A stretch of 64,000 bases of DNA from Sphingomonas sp. 7/4-4. Its GTDB lineage: Bacteria > Pseudomonadota > Alphaproteobacteria > Sphingomonadales > Sphingomonadaceae. Positions 48,351-59,481 of the stretch are shown here, in pieces; the first letter of the stretch is position 1, and every line of letters begins with the position of its first letter. The notes beneath the pieces were generated by a model. It was not told the DNA's origin, ran no database searches, and worked only from the letters and a program-made list of their open reading frames with translations. The position numbers and the translations under genes are program-made. The stretch spans positions 2,108,001 to 2,172,000 of the forward strand of contig NZ_CP115960.1 in assembly GCF_027941955.1 (NCBI RefSeq), in the 5' to 3' direction.

Positions 48351-48396
48351 AAGCCGACGACAGGGTAAACTGCATCTCTTTGGTGCGCATGGGACA

Positions 48397-50082
48397 ATGC
48401 GATTGATCCGTATCTTGCCTCGCGCAGTGCCCTGGGTAATCGCCGCTCTTTTCGGGCCGGTTGCGTCGAATGCGACGGCGCGTACCCTCCCGGCCTCCCA
48501 CCTCGGCAAGACCTCAGGCGTCGCCAAATGTGACGCGATGCGCAATTTGCGGCTCGATCGAGCAACCGTCACATCGGCCGTGTTCACGCAGGCCGGCAAA
48601 GCGATATTGCAGGATCGGGACGGCAAGGCAGTACCCGCGCCACAGCTCCCCACCTTTTGCCGCATCAACCTGACGATGCGCCCTGAAAGCGGGTCGGCGA
48701 TCGGCGTGGAGCTCTGGTTGCCTGCCGCTGGATGGAATGGGCGCTTCCTGGCGACGGGTAATGGCGGCGGCGGGGGCCGGCTTTCGCTTGGAAATCCGAT
48801 GATGCAGAATCTCAGGCGCGGCTTCGCGGTTGCGAACTCCGATCTTGGGACTGCGCCGAATGTTCTCACTACGATGGGGCAGCCGGCACGATGGCGCGAC
48901 TTCGGCCATCGCGCCAACCACGAGATGACCCGCGCGGCGCGAAGGTTCATCAAGGCCTTTTACGGCAAGCCGCCGCAATATTCCTATTTCATGGGGTGCT
49001 CGACGGGAGGCCAGCAGGCGCTGGTCAACGCGCAGCTTTATCCCGCCGATTATGACGGGATCCTGGTGGGAGCCCCGGCGCAGGACCGGACGCACATCCA
49101 TATGTCGTTCGTCTGGAACTGGAACGCTCTCGTGGAGACGCCCGGCAGCAGGCTTTCGAACATCAAGCTGGACCTTGTCCACCGCGCGATCATCAAGGCG
49201 TGCGGGCGTGGCAAAGACGGCGGCGCGCCGAGTGACACGTACCTCACCGATCCGCGCGGGTGCAGGTTCGAGGATGTGGATGTCCCCCGCTGCAACGCCG
49301 GCGATCAAGAAGATTGCCTGACGGATGCGCAGTTCCTCGCCCTTCGCAAGGTCTATGGCGGCGCAGTCAATCCCCGCAGCGGCGAGCAGAATCTATGCGC
49401 CTGTCGCGATCGGCAGCGAGGCGACGCCGCCGGGCCTCGGGACGCAGCAGCTCGACACCTGGCCGCTCACCCAATTCTACCCCTTTACTGGGTTTTCGGC
49501 CGCGACACGTTCAAGCCGGCCTTGTTCGATTTCGACCGCGACGTCGATCGTGTCGATGGCGCGCTGGCCGGGATTCTCAATGCGAACAGCACGGATCTGG
49601 TCCCTTTCCGCCGGCACGGAGGGAAGATTCTCTGGTACCATGGCCTCAGCGACCCGGTCATTCCGTTCGACACTTCGATCGACTATTACGAGAGACTATT
49701 GCGCGCGAGCGGAGGCGATCTTGCCGATGTGCAGGATTATATGCGCCTCTTCCTCGTGCCGGGCATGGCGCATTGCGTGCGTGGGCCCGGGGCGTGGAAC
49801 ATCGGCCAGGATGTGGCGCCGGGTACGGAGACGTCGGCCGACCGCGACGCGCTCATCGCCCTCGTGCAATGGGTGGAGAGAAGCCGCGTGCCGGCGCAGC
49901 TGACGGGCACGCGCTTCGAGGACGACGACGTGCGCAAGCCGATCGTCGCACAGCGCCCGCTTTGCCCCTATCCCGCATTCCCATATTATGCCGGCGGCGA
50001 CCCTGCCCTCGCGACCAGCTTTCGCTGCAAGGCGCGGACGCGGGGCAATGTCCACGCCAGTGCCGTACGCTATCTGAACTGA
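48397..50082 (+). CDS. tannase / feruloyl esterase family protein (two compensating frameshifts)
   Basis: A signal peptide (VPWVIAALFGPVASNATA) leads to a 561-residue tannase-fold esterase. The nucleophile serine is in YFMGCSTGGQQA, the aspartate in LWYHGLSDPVIP and the histidine in LVPGMAHC. Paired cysteines around the triad are typical of the family. Members cleave gallate, ferulate or related aromatic esters. Between about 49386 and 49482 the true frame is different (IYAPVAIGSEATPPGLGTQQ): one extra base at about 49386 and one lost C in CCCC near 49483 compensate. It heads the utilisation locus and shares an operator-like site with the TonB receptor. Confidence 0.88.
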   Translation: MRLIRILPRAVPWVIAALFGPVASNATARTLPASHLGKTSGVAKCDAMRNLRLDRATVTSAVFTQAGKAILQDRDGKAVPAPQLPTFCRINLTMRPESGSAIGVELWLPAAGWNGRFLATGNGGGGGRLSLGNPMMQNLRRGFAVANSDLGTAPNVLTTMGQPARWRDFGHRANHEMTRAARRFIKAFYGKPPQYSYFMGCSTGGQQALVNAQLYPADYDGILVGAPAQDRTHIHMSFVWNWNALVETPGSRLSNIKLDLVHRAIIKACGRGKDGGAPSDTYLTDPRGCRFEDVDVPRCNAGDQEDCLTDAQFLALRKVYGGAVNPRSGEQNLCACRDRQRGDAAGPRDAAARHLAAHPILPLYWVFGRDTFKPALFDFDRDVDRVDGALAGILNANSTDLVPFRRHGGKILWYHGLSDPVIPFDTSIDYYERLLRASGGDLADVQDYMRLFLVPGMAHCVRGPGAWNIGQDVAPGTETSADRDALIALVQWVERSRVPAQLTGTRFEDDDVRKPIVAQRPLCPYPAFPYYAGGDPALATSFRCKARTRGNVHASAVRYLN

Positions 50083-50257
50083 GCCCCGCCCTCGTCTCGA
50101 TCGGTGCCTATTTTCGTAACGATTCTAGCAAGCATTGCTGGCGAGCGGGCCCCGAGCGCCGCTCGACATCCTGCACATAGATGCTGCCCATCATATTGTA
50201 TTTCAAAAGAAATATATCAGACTTCTCCGGTTGGATCAGGCGCTTGCCACGAATATG

Positions 50258-50278
50258 ATGGTGCTATATAAGCGACAT
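50258..50278. promoter_or_regulatory. shared palindrome upstream of TonB receptor (site 2)
   Basis: ATG-N2-GCT-N5-AGC-N2-CAT: GCT at 50263-50265, AGC at 50271-50273, with ATG/CAT outer pairs. GCGACAT follows the right half. It lies about 42 bases before the receptor ATG. The 227-base gap from 50083 holds this site and no gene. Confidence 0.6.
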
Positions 50279-50309
50279 AAATAAGCCAATTGGCAGGGAG
50301 AGGGGAAAT

Positions 50310-52957
50310 ATGCGCGCATTGGGACCAATCTGGCTCGCCGGTACATGCCTCGTCGCGCTGGCAGCGCCCGCATTCGCGCAGGAGGTGCCCCCGCGGACAC
50401 CGCGAACGAGACCCTCACGCCGGAGCAGGAGATCGTCGTCACCGGCGTCCGCCAGAGCCTCGACAAGGCCCGGGCGATCAAGCGCGATTCGACCCAATTC
50501 GTCGACGCCATCGTCGCGTCGGACATCGGCAGCCTGCCGGATACCAATGTCGCGGAATCGCTGGCCCGCGTCTCCGGCGTGCAGCTCGACCGCGGCATCG
50601 GCGAAGGCACGAGCATCGCCATTCGCGGCCTGCGCCAGAACGTCACCCTCTACAACGGCCGCGAACTGTTCGACCCGACCGGTCGCGGCGGATCGGGCAT
50701 CGACGAGCTGGGCGGATCCACCTACGGCCTGCTCGCCCTGATCCCGTCGGAGCTCGTTTCCAGCCTGCAGGTGACCAAGCTCGCCGGATCCGACCAGATC
50801 GCGGGGGCACTGGGCGGGATCGTCGACATCAACACCCGCAAGCCGCTCGACAATAAGGGGTTCCACGTCACGGCGAGCGGCGGCGTCATCTATGACCGCA
50901 TGTCCGGGCGAAGCGGCTACGAGGCGTTCGGGCTGGTTTCAAACACGATGGCGAACGACACGTTCGGCTACCTGTTCAGCGTGTCGATGAGCGAGCGGCA
51001 CATCGCCGAACAGGGGCTCAGCACCTTTTCCGGCTACACCGCCTTCACCAATGGCGGCATCCGGCGCACCGGCGATGCCGACATGCGCGCGCAGCAGATC
51101 AGCGACGACCGCAAGAAACTGGGCGCGACCGGGGTGCTGCAATGGCGCCCCGGCAACGGCCTCGAAGTGACCGCCGACGCATTCTACAGCCGCCTGACAT
51201 CGGATCGCGACCGCTACTGGATCGCCTTCGTGCCGACCGCGGGCCTCTCCAATCCGATCTTCTCCCCGAATAACGTCCTGCTCGCCGGCACCTCGACCAC
51301 CACGCCCAATACCAACATGTCGTTCTACGACATCGAGAACGAAGTCTGGTCGACGGCGATCACGGCGCGATATCAGGTGTCCGACGCGCTCACGCTGTCG
51401 GGCCAGGTCGCGATCGGCGATTCGGTCGCGAATTCGACGCGCAACTATGTGCGCCTGACGCTCCCCGCCTCCGCCGCCAGGCCGATCCGGTTCGATTTCC
51501 GCGAAGGCGATTTCGGATCCTTCGACTTCTCGAACTTCAACCTCAGCGACCCCGCCGGCATGACGTTCGGGCTCTATTATGACGACGGGCGAAGGGCGGC
51601 CACGAAGAACACGCAGGCCCGCGGCGACGTGGAATATGCTTTCAATTCGTCCTTCCTCTCCTCGCTCGAGATCGGCGGTCGCTACGAGCGGCTCGAATCG
51701 AGCGTGCGCCCGCACAACGCGTTGCTGCGGCCGAACCTGCCGGCATCCGCGCTGACGGGATATCTCAGACTGTTCTCGAACTCGGACTTCCTGCCCGGGC
51801 AATTCGCCGGCGTGCCGCGCTCCTATCTCGGCGCCATCGAATCGGCGGTCGGCTCCTGCCACGCCTTCACGGCTTTCCCGACGGTCTCGCAGGATCCGGC
51901 ATGCCTCAACCCCTCGCAATCGGTCAGCAGCCTCGGCTCCACCTACGACATCAACGAGACCTTCTGGAACGGCTACGCCAAGCTGAACTTCAAGTCCGAT
52001 CTCGGCTTCGCGCAGCTGGAGGGCAATGCCGGCGTGCGCTATATCGGCCGGAAGCTGGAATCGATCGGCAACATCCTTGCCGGCACCACCGTCACGCCGA
52101 CCATTTTCCGCCGCGACGATACCGACTTCCTTCCCTCGGCCGTTGCCAAGCTCACCTTCAGCGACGATCTGGTGGTCCGCCTGGGCTATGCGAAGGTGCT
52201 CTCCTTCCCCAGCACTGCCTCGCTCAACAACGGCATCGCGCTCAACAACGATCCGGTTTTCGCGAACGGCGTGCAGATCCAGGCCGGCACGGGCAGCGGC
52301 GGGTCGCCGAATCTCGATGCCTTCTCCGCCACGCAATATGACGCGTCGATCGAATATTATTTCGGCAAGGAGAGTTTGATCTCGATCGGCGCGTTCTACA
52401 AGGACGTGGGCAGCTTCATCGTCTCGGCCCTGTCGCCCGAGCGGTACAACAATATCGACTATGTGATCGGCCGCGCGACCAACGGCCAGAACGGCACCGT
52501 GAAGGGGTTCGAAGTGCTGTATCAGCAGCCTTTCACTTTCCTGCCCGCGCCGTTCGACGGCTTCGGGGCGCTGGTCACCTATTCCTACATCGCCTCCCAG
52601 ACGCCGCTGAAGGACCCCAACGGGCACAGCTTCACCTTCCCCGGGCTATCCAAGAACAACGTCAATCTCGTCGCATATTTCGACAAGGGCCCGCTCAACC
52701 TGCGCGTGGCGTACAATTGGCGCGACGCCTATTTCGTCTCGCTCAACGGATCGAGCGGCAACGGCGTGTACAATGACAGCTACCAGGATCTCGCCGTGAC
52801 CTTCAAATATGGAGTCACCAAGAATCTGGAATTCCGCCTCGAAGGGATCAACCTGTTGGACAGCCAGCAGCGCTCCTATGACGGGTTCAGCGAAGCGCTC
52901 GTGACCAACGTACAGTTCGGCCGCGTCTTCAAGTTCGGCGCATCCTTGAATTTCTAG
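50310..52957 (+). CDS. TonB-dependent outer-membrane receptor (frameshifted near start)
   Basis: The signal peptide MRALGPIWLAGTCLVALAAP-AFAQ is in one frame; adding one C to the run at 50388-50392 joins it to ADTANETLTPEQEIVVTGVR. The plug domain follows (SDIGSLPDTNVAESLARVSG, IAIRGLRQNVTLYNG, AGSDQIAGALGGIVDINTR), then the barrel, ending in FGASLNF with C-terminal Phe. Corrected length about 882. The DTNVAESLxRxxG form is typical of sphingomonad and xanthomonad glycan receptors. It probably imports an oligosaccharide or aromatic glycoside handled by the neighbouring enzymes. Confidence 0.93.
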
Positions 52958-53016
52958 GACCCCCGGGTTGCGAATGGGGCAGGATCCGGGGGCGGCCGGG
53001 ACGCAAGGAGAGGCGA

Positions 53017-55858
53017 ATGCGATCGACTGATTTCCCGATCCCGCGGATTTCCCGGCGCGGCTTGCTCCTGCTTGCCGCGGCCCCCGCGGTTCTGTCCGCA
53101 ACCACCGCAGCAGCATCGGAGCCTCGCCCTTCCCGGCTCCCGCCGCAGGACTGGACGGCACGCCATTCGCTGGACGGAGTGTGGAAGTTCCGAACCGATC
53201 CCTATTCGGAGGGCGAGGACCGCACCTGGTTCGCGCCCTCCTTCGATGCGTCCGCCTGGGAAGACGCGACCGTGCCCGGGGTCTGGGACGTGATCAACGA
53301 GCATTCCGAATATGCCGGCGCCGCCTGGTACCGCACCGGATTCGCGACCGATCCGGGCTGGTCCGGCAAGCTGGTCCGGCTGGTGTTCGAGGCGGCCTAT
53401 AACGACGCGACGGTCTGGCTGAACGGCCGTTTGCTGGGCACGAACGACAATGGCTTCCTGCCCTTCCATTTCAACCTGCGGAACCTGGCGCCGCCCGGCC
53501 AGCGCAACCAGCTGACCGTCCGCGTCGACAATCGCCGCAGGCTCGGCGCGGTATGGAATTGGGGCGGCATCCGCCGGCCGGTTTGGCTGGAGATCACGGA
53601 CGAAACCCGGATCGAGCGCGTGAAGATCACGGCCGAGCCCGATCTCGAAACCGGACGCGCCAAGGTCGCGGTGCGGGCGTTGGCAATCAGCCATGACGGC
53701 CCTGCGACAGACATCAGTGCGCAGGTGACGCTTCGCCGGGATGGTGTCGTTATATGGACTTCGCCGGTCCTGGCCGGCACCGGTGACTTCGCTTTCGAGA
53801 CCGTATTGGAGCCCGCACAGGTCCATCTCTGGCACCTGAACTCGCCCCAACTCTACGAGGCCGAGGTCAGCCTGATGCGGGGCGGCGCGACGATCCATTC
53901 GCAGGCCAGCCGTTTCGGCATCCGCAAGGTGGAGATTGCGGGCGAGCGGCTCCTGCTCAATGGCGAGCCGATCCGGCCGGTGGGCTTCAATCTGGTCCCC
54001 GAAGACCGCCGCACCGGCTCCGTCCTGCTCCCTCACGCTACCGCGCCGATATCGACCTGATGAAGATGCTCGGCGCGACGATGAGCCGGATTTCGCACTT
54101 TCCGCTCCCCGCGGAGGTTCTCGACTATCTCGACGAGGTCGGCATCCTCAGCATCAGCGAGCTGCCGATCTGGGGCAAGAGCGAGCTGGTCGACGCACGC
54201 TCGAAGGTGGCGGCGGACTGGCTGGAACGGCTGATCGACACCCAGTTCAACCATCCCTCGATCATCGGCTGGAGCGTCGGCAACGAAATCGGCCGGTACG
54301 ATCGCAACCCGGGCGCGAGGGAATATGTGCGCACCGCCATCACGCGCGCCAAGGCATTGGATCCGAGCCGCTTCGCCGTCTACGCGACGAACACCGCCGG
54401 CAATCAGCAGGACGATCCGATCGCGTTCGCCGATCTGATCACGATGAACGCCTATGGCGACCTCGCCGCCGCGGTCGAGAAGACGCGGGCGCTCCATCCC
54501 GGAAAGCCGATCTTCCTGACGGAATATGGCGGCGGTGGCGAACTCGACAGCGAGGATCCGAACCAGGCGAAGGACACGGGCGACGCCTTCCTGAACCAGT
54601 TGCGCGGCAAGCCCTATGTGATCGGCGGCTCGCGCTGGACGCTGAACGACTATCGCAGCGACTGGGCCGGCTGGCCGTTCAGCCCGCCGACCGGTCCGTC
54701 GCAGAATCGCAGCTGGGGCATATTGACCAGCGACCGCCGGCCGAAGCGGAGCTACTTCTCCTACCGCGCGGCGCATGCGCCGGTGGCGAAGATGGCGCTG
54801 CAGCGGCGCGGCGCGGATTGGTCGATCACCCTCGCCCCCGCGGCGTCGACGATTTGCCCGCTTATGCGATGCGGGGATACCGGATCCTGTGGCGCGTGCT
54901 GGACGCGGCGGGCGACCCGATCGACGCCGGCCTGATCGATCTGCCCCCGCTCGACCCCGGCGCTGCGCCGGTGACCCTAAAGGTGCCGGCGAAGCGCGGC
55001 GGAGCGACGGTCCTGGCCGATCTGATCGATCCGCTCGGTTATTCGGTGCTCACGGTGAAGAACGACCTGGCGCCTCCCGCGGCACCCGTGATCCGCCATG
55101 TCCATGCGTCGAGCAAGACCGCGCGGGTCCTGTTCGATCCCGTCGCCCGGGCCGACGGCTATCGCCTTGCCTATGACGGCCCCGGCGGCCCCAAACAGGC
55201 GGCGCCGACAATCAACGATTTCGTCGATGTCGCCGGGCTGGAGCTCGATCAGCGTTACGCGTTCCGGCTCGTGGCATTCAACGAAGCGGGCGAGAGCGCG
55301 CCCAGCGCCGCCGTCTCCGCCATGACCACCCGCGACGACCTTCCGCCGATCCTGTGGTCCATCCAGTCGGCCGACCGGGCCCTGTTCGTGAACTATTCGA
55401 CCGAGGCGACCGATTATCTCTACGAGATCGAGCTGACGCTGCCCGGAACCGAACGGGTGCGCAGGATCAGCGTCACCACCCGCGGCGCCACACGAATTCC
55501 CGGGCTGGAGAACGGCAAGACCTATCAATTGCGCATGCGCCGCCGGAACGGGATCGGCTTCGACAGCGCCTGGTCCGAACCGCACGCCGCCACGCCGCAC
55601 GGGCCCGGCGATCTGCCGGCGCCGGCGAGCGGCTATCTCGTGCCCGGTCCGGGCGATCTCACCCTGCTCGTCTTCGATCCGGTTCCCGATGCCGCCGGCT
55701 ATGAGGCCCGCTTCGGTACGCGGACCCTACCCATAGGATCGGCTGCGTCAGGCACCGTGTTCCTGCGCGGCATCGGGCGCGCGCAAGCGGTGTCGCTGCG
55801 CGCGGTCGACGATTCCGGGCAGCCGGGCCAGGCGCTCGAACTCAGGCGCCTGCACTGA
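53017..55858 (+). CDS. exported GH2-family glycoside hydrolase (two frameshifts)
   Basis: The N-terminus ISRRGLLLLAAAPAVLSATT contains a twin-arginine-like signal. The jelly-roll domain (WFAPSFDASAWEDATVPGVW, WYRTGF, VWLNGRLLGTNDNGFLPF) and the GH2 barrel follow, with acid/base Glu in GWSVGNEIGRYD and nucleophile Glu in FLTEYGGGGE. The C-terminal 300 residues look like fibronectin-type beta domains (ARVLFDPVARADGYRLAYDG). Lost bases near 54035 (to RADIDLMKMLGAT) and 54838 (to PRGVDDLPAYAMRGY) split it; corrected length about 947. Beta-glucuronidase or beta-galactosidase activity is likely; specificity is not decidable. Confidence 0.88.
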
Positions 55859-55881
55859 TGCCAGGGATAGGAGAAAGTCAC

Positions 55882-57516
55882 ATGTTCCGAGCCGCGAAGT
55901 TGCTCTGCGCCGTATTGCTGGCCTCCGCCTCCGCCGGGCATGCCGCCCCCGCGCCGGACTTGCGCGCGCAGGTCGTGATCTATGGGTGCACGCCGGCCGG
56001 CATCACCGCCGCGATCGCCGTGAAAAGGCGCGGGCACAATGTCGTGCTCGCCTGCCGCGACGGCTGGATCGGCGGGATGAGCACCAACGGGCTCGGCTAT
56101 GCCGATGCCGGCGACCACAAGGCGATCGGCGGCCTCGCGCGGCAATTCTACCGCGACGTCAAATCCTATTACGCCGAACGCCACATCACCGACATTCCCG
56201 CGCCGCAGCGCCATCCCGGCATAGCGAACGACGATCGCGACACCCAATGGGTGTTCGAGCCCCATGTCGCCGAGGCGATCTACCGGAACTGGCTGACGCG
56301 CAACGGCGTGGTTCCGGTCTACGACTTCAAACTGCGGCTCGATCGATCGGGCGTCGTCGTGCGTGGCGGCAAGGTCCGGGAAATGATCGCGGAGGACGGC
56401 CGCAGGATCGCGGGCGATCTGTTCATCGACGCCAGCTACGAAGGCGACCTGATGGCGATGGCCGGCGTGTCCTTCACCATCGGCCGCGAAGCCAATGCCC
56501 AATATGGCGAGACGCTCAACGGCAATCAGCCGCGCAACTCGGTCTCGCACAATTTCACTCGCGACGTGGATCCCCATGTCGTGCCGGGGAAACCCGAAAG
56601 CGGGCTGCTGCCGCGGATCGAGCCGGGGCCTGCCGGCGTCGAGGGCGCGGGAGACAAGCGCATCCAGGCCTATACCTATCGCCTGTGCATGACGAAGCGG
56701 CCCGATATCCGCGCGCCGTTTGTGAAGCCGGCGCACTATGATCCGCGCCAATATGAGCTGCTCGCCCGCTATTACGATACCGGCTGGCGCGATCCCTTCA
56801 CCAAGTACGACGCCATTCCGAACGGCAAGACCGATACCAACAATTTCGGCGGCTTCTCCTTCGACAATATCGGGATGAACTACGGCTATCCGACCGGCTC
56901 CTATGCCGAGCGCGAGCGGATCCTCGCCGAGCATCGCGACTATCAGCAGGGCCTGTTGTGGTTCATGCAGAACGACCCGCGCGTGCCGGCCGACGTCCGC
57001 GCGGCGATGGCGCCCTGGGGGCTGTGCGCCGACGAGTTCAGGGACAATGGCAATTGGCCGCGCGAGATCTATGTGCGCGAGGGGCGCAGGATGGTCTCAG
57101 ATTTCGTGATGGCCGAAAAGCACCTGCGCGGCCAGGCGCCGACCCCGCAATCGGTCGGACTGGGCTCGTACAACATGGATTCCCACAATGTTCGTCGCTA
57201 CGTCGACGCCCGTGGCTTCGCCCGCAACGAGGGCAATATCGAAGTCAGCCCGGGCCGCGTCTATGAGATCAGCTACCGGTCGCTGCTGCCCCGGCGGGGC
57301 GAGGCACGCAACCTGCTGGTGCCAGCGGCGATCTCGGCATCGCACATCGCCTATGGCTCGATCCGCATGGAGCCGGTCTTCATGATCCTGGGCGAGTCCG
57401 CCGGCATCGCAGCGAGCCTGTCGCTGCGCTCGCAGGGCGACGTGCAGGATGTGCCTTACGAGGCGCTCGAACGCGAGCTGGTCGCGGCGGGCCAGGTGCT
57501 CCACCAGCCGAAATAG
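55882..57516 (+). CDS. exported FAD-dependent oxidoreductase (xanthan-lyase-associated type)
   Basis: A 544-residue protein with a signal peptide (LLCAVLLASASAGHAAP) and a Rossmann FAD motif AQVVIYGCTPAGITAAIAVKR. WIGGMSTNGLGYADAG, DASYEGDLMAMAGVSFTIGR and the C-terminal RMEPVFMILGESAGIAASLS match the FAD_oxidored family often labelled xanthan lyase. These are thought to oxidise sugars or glycosides. ATG at 55882 follows TAGGAGAAAGTCAC; the ATG at 55858, overlapping the GH2 stop (TGATG), is a coupled alternative. Probably cotranscribed with GH2. Confidence 0.88.
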   Translation: MFRAAKLLCAVLLASASAGHAAPAPDLRAQVVIYGCTPAGITAAIAVKRRGHNVVLACRDGWIGGMSTNGLGYADAGDHKAIGGLARQFYRDVKSYYAERHITDIPAPQRHPGIANDDRDTQWVFEPHVAEAIYRNWLTRNGVVPVYDFKLRLDRSGVVVRGGKVREMIAEDGRRIAGDLFIDASYEGDLMAMAGVSFTIGREANAQYGETLNGNQPRNSVSHNFTRDVDPHVVPGKPESGLLPRIEPGPAGVEGAGDKRIQAYTYRLCMTKRPDIRAPFVKPAHYDPRQYELLARYYDTGWRDPFTKYDAIPNGKTDTNNFGGFSFDNIGMNYGYPTGSYAERERILAEHRDYQQGLLWFMQNDPRVPADVRAAMAPWGLCADEFRDNGNWPREIYVREGRRMVSDFVMAEKHLRGQAPTPQSVGLGSYNMDSHNVRRYVDARGFARNEGNIEVSPGRVYEISYRSLLPRRGEARNLLVPAAISASHIAYGSIRMEPVFMILGESAGIAASLSLRSQGDVQDVPYEALERELVAAGQVLHQPK

Positions 57517-57524
57517 CCGGCGGA

Positions 57525-58255
57525 TCAGCGTCGGGTGATCCCCGCCCCGCCGTCGATTCCCACCACCGTGCCGGTGATCCAGGCGGAGGCGTCGGAGGAC
57601 AGGAAGAGGATGAGCTCGGCCACTTCTTCCGCGGTGCCGAGCCGGCCCAGCGGATGCCGGAGCACATTTGCCGCACGCGCCGCCGCCGGATCGGGCGCAC
57701 GATCGAACGAGGCCTGCAGCATCGGGGTATCCACCGACGCCGGCGCGACTCCGTTGGCGCGGATGCCGCTGTCGGCGACTTCGAGCGCGAAGGTCTTTAG
57801 GAAAGTCTCGAGCCCGCCCTTGGAAGCGGCATAGGCAGCGAGCCCGGGCGCGCCCATCCGCGCGTTGATCGAGGAAACGAAGGTGAACACCCCTTCCCCG
57901 CGCGCTGCATGTCCGGCGCGAACGCCTGCACGAGCCTCAGCGCACCGCCGACGTTCACGTCATAGACGCGCAGAAATGCGGCGGGCGACGATTGCAGCGT
58001 GCCGGCGAACTCGGTCGTCGCGGCGGCATGGACGACGATCGTCGGCGCGCCGAGCCGGGCCCGGATCGCGTCGGCCGCGTTCGTCACCGCACCGTCGTCG
58101 GCGAGATCGCAGGCAAGCGCCATATCGCCGTTGGACGGCACCTGGAGGTCGAGCGCGGCGACGCGCGCGCCGGCGGCGGCGAACCGCTCGCATACCGCCG
58201 CGCCGATCCCGCCCGCGGCGCCGGTCACCACCGCAATCTCTCCGTCGAGCCGCAT
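57525..58255 (-). CDS. short-chain dehydrogenase/reductase (frameshifted)
   Basis: NAD(P)-binding TGAAGGIGAA at the start, then HAAATTEFAGTL (the NNAG position), and the catalytic set S-S in FVSSINARMG with Y-A-A-S-K (AAYAASKGGLE). The end LFLSSDASAWITGTVVGIDG is typical. The CCCC run at 57890-57893 is one base short; with it the product is 243 residues. In this cluster it probably oxidises or reduces a sugar acid, such as a uronate or 2-keto-3-deoxy acid. It follows the MFS gene by two bases and is the last gene of the minus-strand operon. Confidence 0.88.
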
Positions 58256-58257
58256 CT

Positions 58258-59481
58258 CTATCCTCTCAGCTCCACCGCCGGCTTGCCCGCGGTCGCGCGG
58301 GCGATCAGCCAGCCGATCGGGTGCAATGCCGCCATCATGAGGAAGATAGTGCCATAGTCGCGCGTCGCGGCGAAGGCGCCGACGAGCTGGGTCGAGAGGA
58401 TGCCGCCGATCCCGCTGCCCGCCGCGATCAGCCCAAAGATCGTCGCCACCCGCGCCTGGGGGAAGCGATCCACCGCCAGCGTAGTGAGATTGCCGAGGAA
58501 CATCATGTGCGAGAGCGCGACGAGCCCGGCGAGCGCGTAGGTGACCGGCAGCGACGGCTGGAGCGCGATCAATGCGCCGAGCGGAGCCAGGCAGGCACCC
58601 ATCCCCATCACGCGCAGGCGGGCGGCGATGGGCGTGGTGCCGCGGCGGACGAAGCGACCCGAAAGGAGGCCGCCGCCGATGCTGCCAAGGTCCGCCGCAA
58701 GATAGACGACCCACGCGGTCGCGGCGATCGCGGCGAGCGGAAGCCCGCGCGCGTCGCCCAGATATTTGGGAAACCAGAAGAGATAGAAATACCAGACCGG
58801 ATCGGTGATCGTTCGTGTGAGTGCGAGGCCCCAGACCGACTTGTCGGTGAGGATCGCGCCGATCGAGGGCTTTTCGGCCGCCGCGCCGGAGGCGACCTCG
58901 CTTGGCTGGCCGTGGCGCAGCGCAAGCCACGCCGCCATCCACACGAACCCCAGCGCGCCCGTCGCCACGAACGCCGAGCGCCAGCCATAAGTGAGCGCCA
59001 GCCAGCCGATCAGCGGCGGCGCGATCGTCGCTCCCACCATCGCCCCCGCGGTATAGACGCCGACCGCGAAACCCCTTTCGTGCGGCGCATAATGCTCGGA
59101 AACCACCTTGGGCGCGGCGACGTAATTGCCCGCCTCGCCGAGCCCGAGCGCGAAGCGCGCCGCGCCGAGCTGGCCGGCGCTGTGGACCAGCCCCGTCATC
59201 ATATTGGCGATCGACCACCAACCGACGAACAGCGCCAACGCCAGCTTCGAGCCGAGCCGGTCGGTGAGCCAGCCGACGACGAAATAAGCGAGCGTATAGG
59301 CGATCAGGAAGAGCTGGACGACATGGGCATAGCCGATGTCGTCGATCGCCAGATCCTTCTGAATCGTGGTCGCGAGGATCGAGAGCGTCTGCCGGTCAAC
59401 ATAGTTGAGGACGGTCGAGAAGAACAGCAATGCGAGGATCGCCCAGCGCACGCGCGGCCGCGGCATGCTCACGGAACTCAC
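58258..59481 (-). CDS. MFS transporter, hexuronate/aldonate (ExuT/ACS) type
   Basis: An intact 407-residue protein with twelve predicted helices. ILALLFFSTVLNYVDRQTLS is the opening of the anion:cation symporter branch, which carries hexuronates, galactonate or glucarate. GLGEAGNYVAAPKVVSEHYA and the loop YGWRSAFVATGALGFVW are also typical. It would carry the breakdown products of the GH2 and esterase into the cytoplasm. GTG at 59481 overlaps the dgoK stop (GTGA); ATG at 59466 is an alternative. Operon order: dgoK, MFS, SDR. Confidence 0.9.
   Translation of the reverse strand: MSSVSMPRPRVRWAILALLFFSTVLNYVDRQTLSILATTIQKDLAIDDIGYAHVVQLFLIAYTLAYFVVGWLTDRLGSKLALALFVGWWSIANMMTGLVHSAGQLGAARFALGLGEAGNYVAAPKVVSEHYAPHERGFAVGVYTAGAMVGATIAPPLIGWLALTYGWRSAFVATGALGFVWMAAWLALRHGQPSEVASGAAAEKPSIGAILTDKSVWGLALTRTITDPVWYFYLFWFPKYLGDARGLPLAAIAATAWVVYLAADLGSIGGGLLSGRFVRRGTTPIAARLRVMGMGACLAPLGALIALQPSLPVTYALAGLVALSHMMFLGNLTTLAVDRFPQARVATIFGLIAAGSGIGGILSTQLVGAFAATRDYGTIFLMMAALHPIGWLIARATAGKPAVELRG

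Noticed and set aside
48033..48396. Genomic island integrated at tRNA-Glu
   Set aside because: The utilisation locus follows a tRNA gene, but there is no integrase, no repeat of the tRNA 3' end and no change in base composition.
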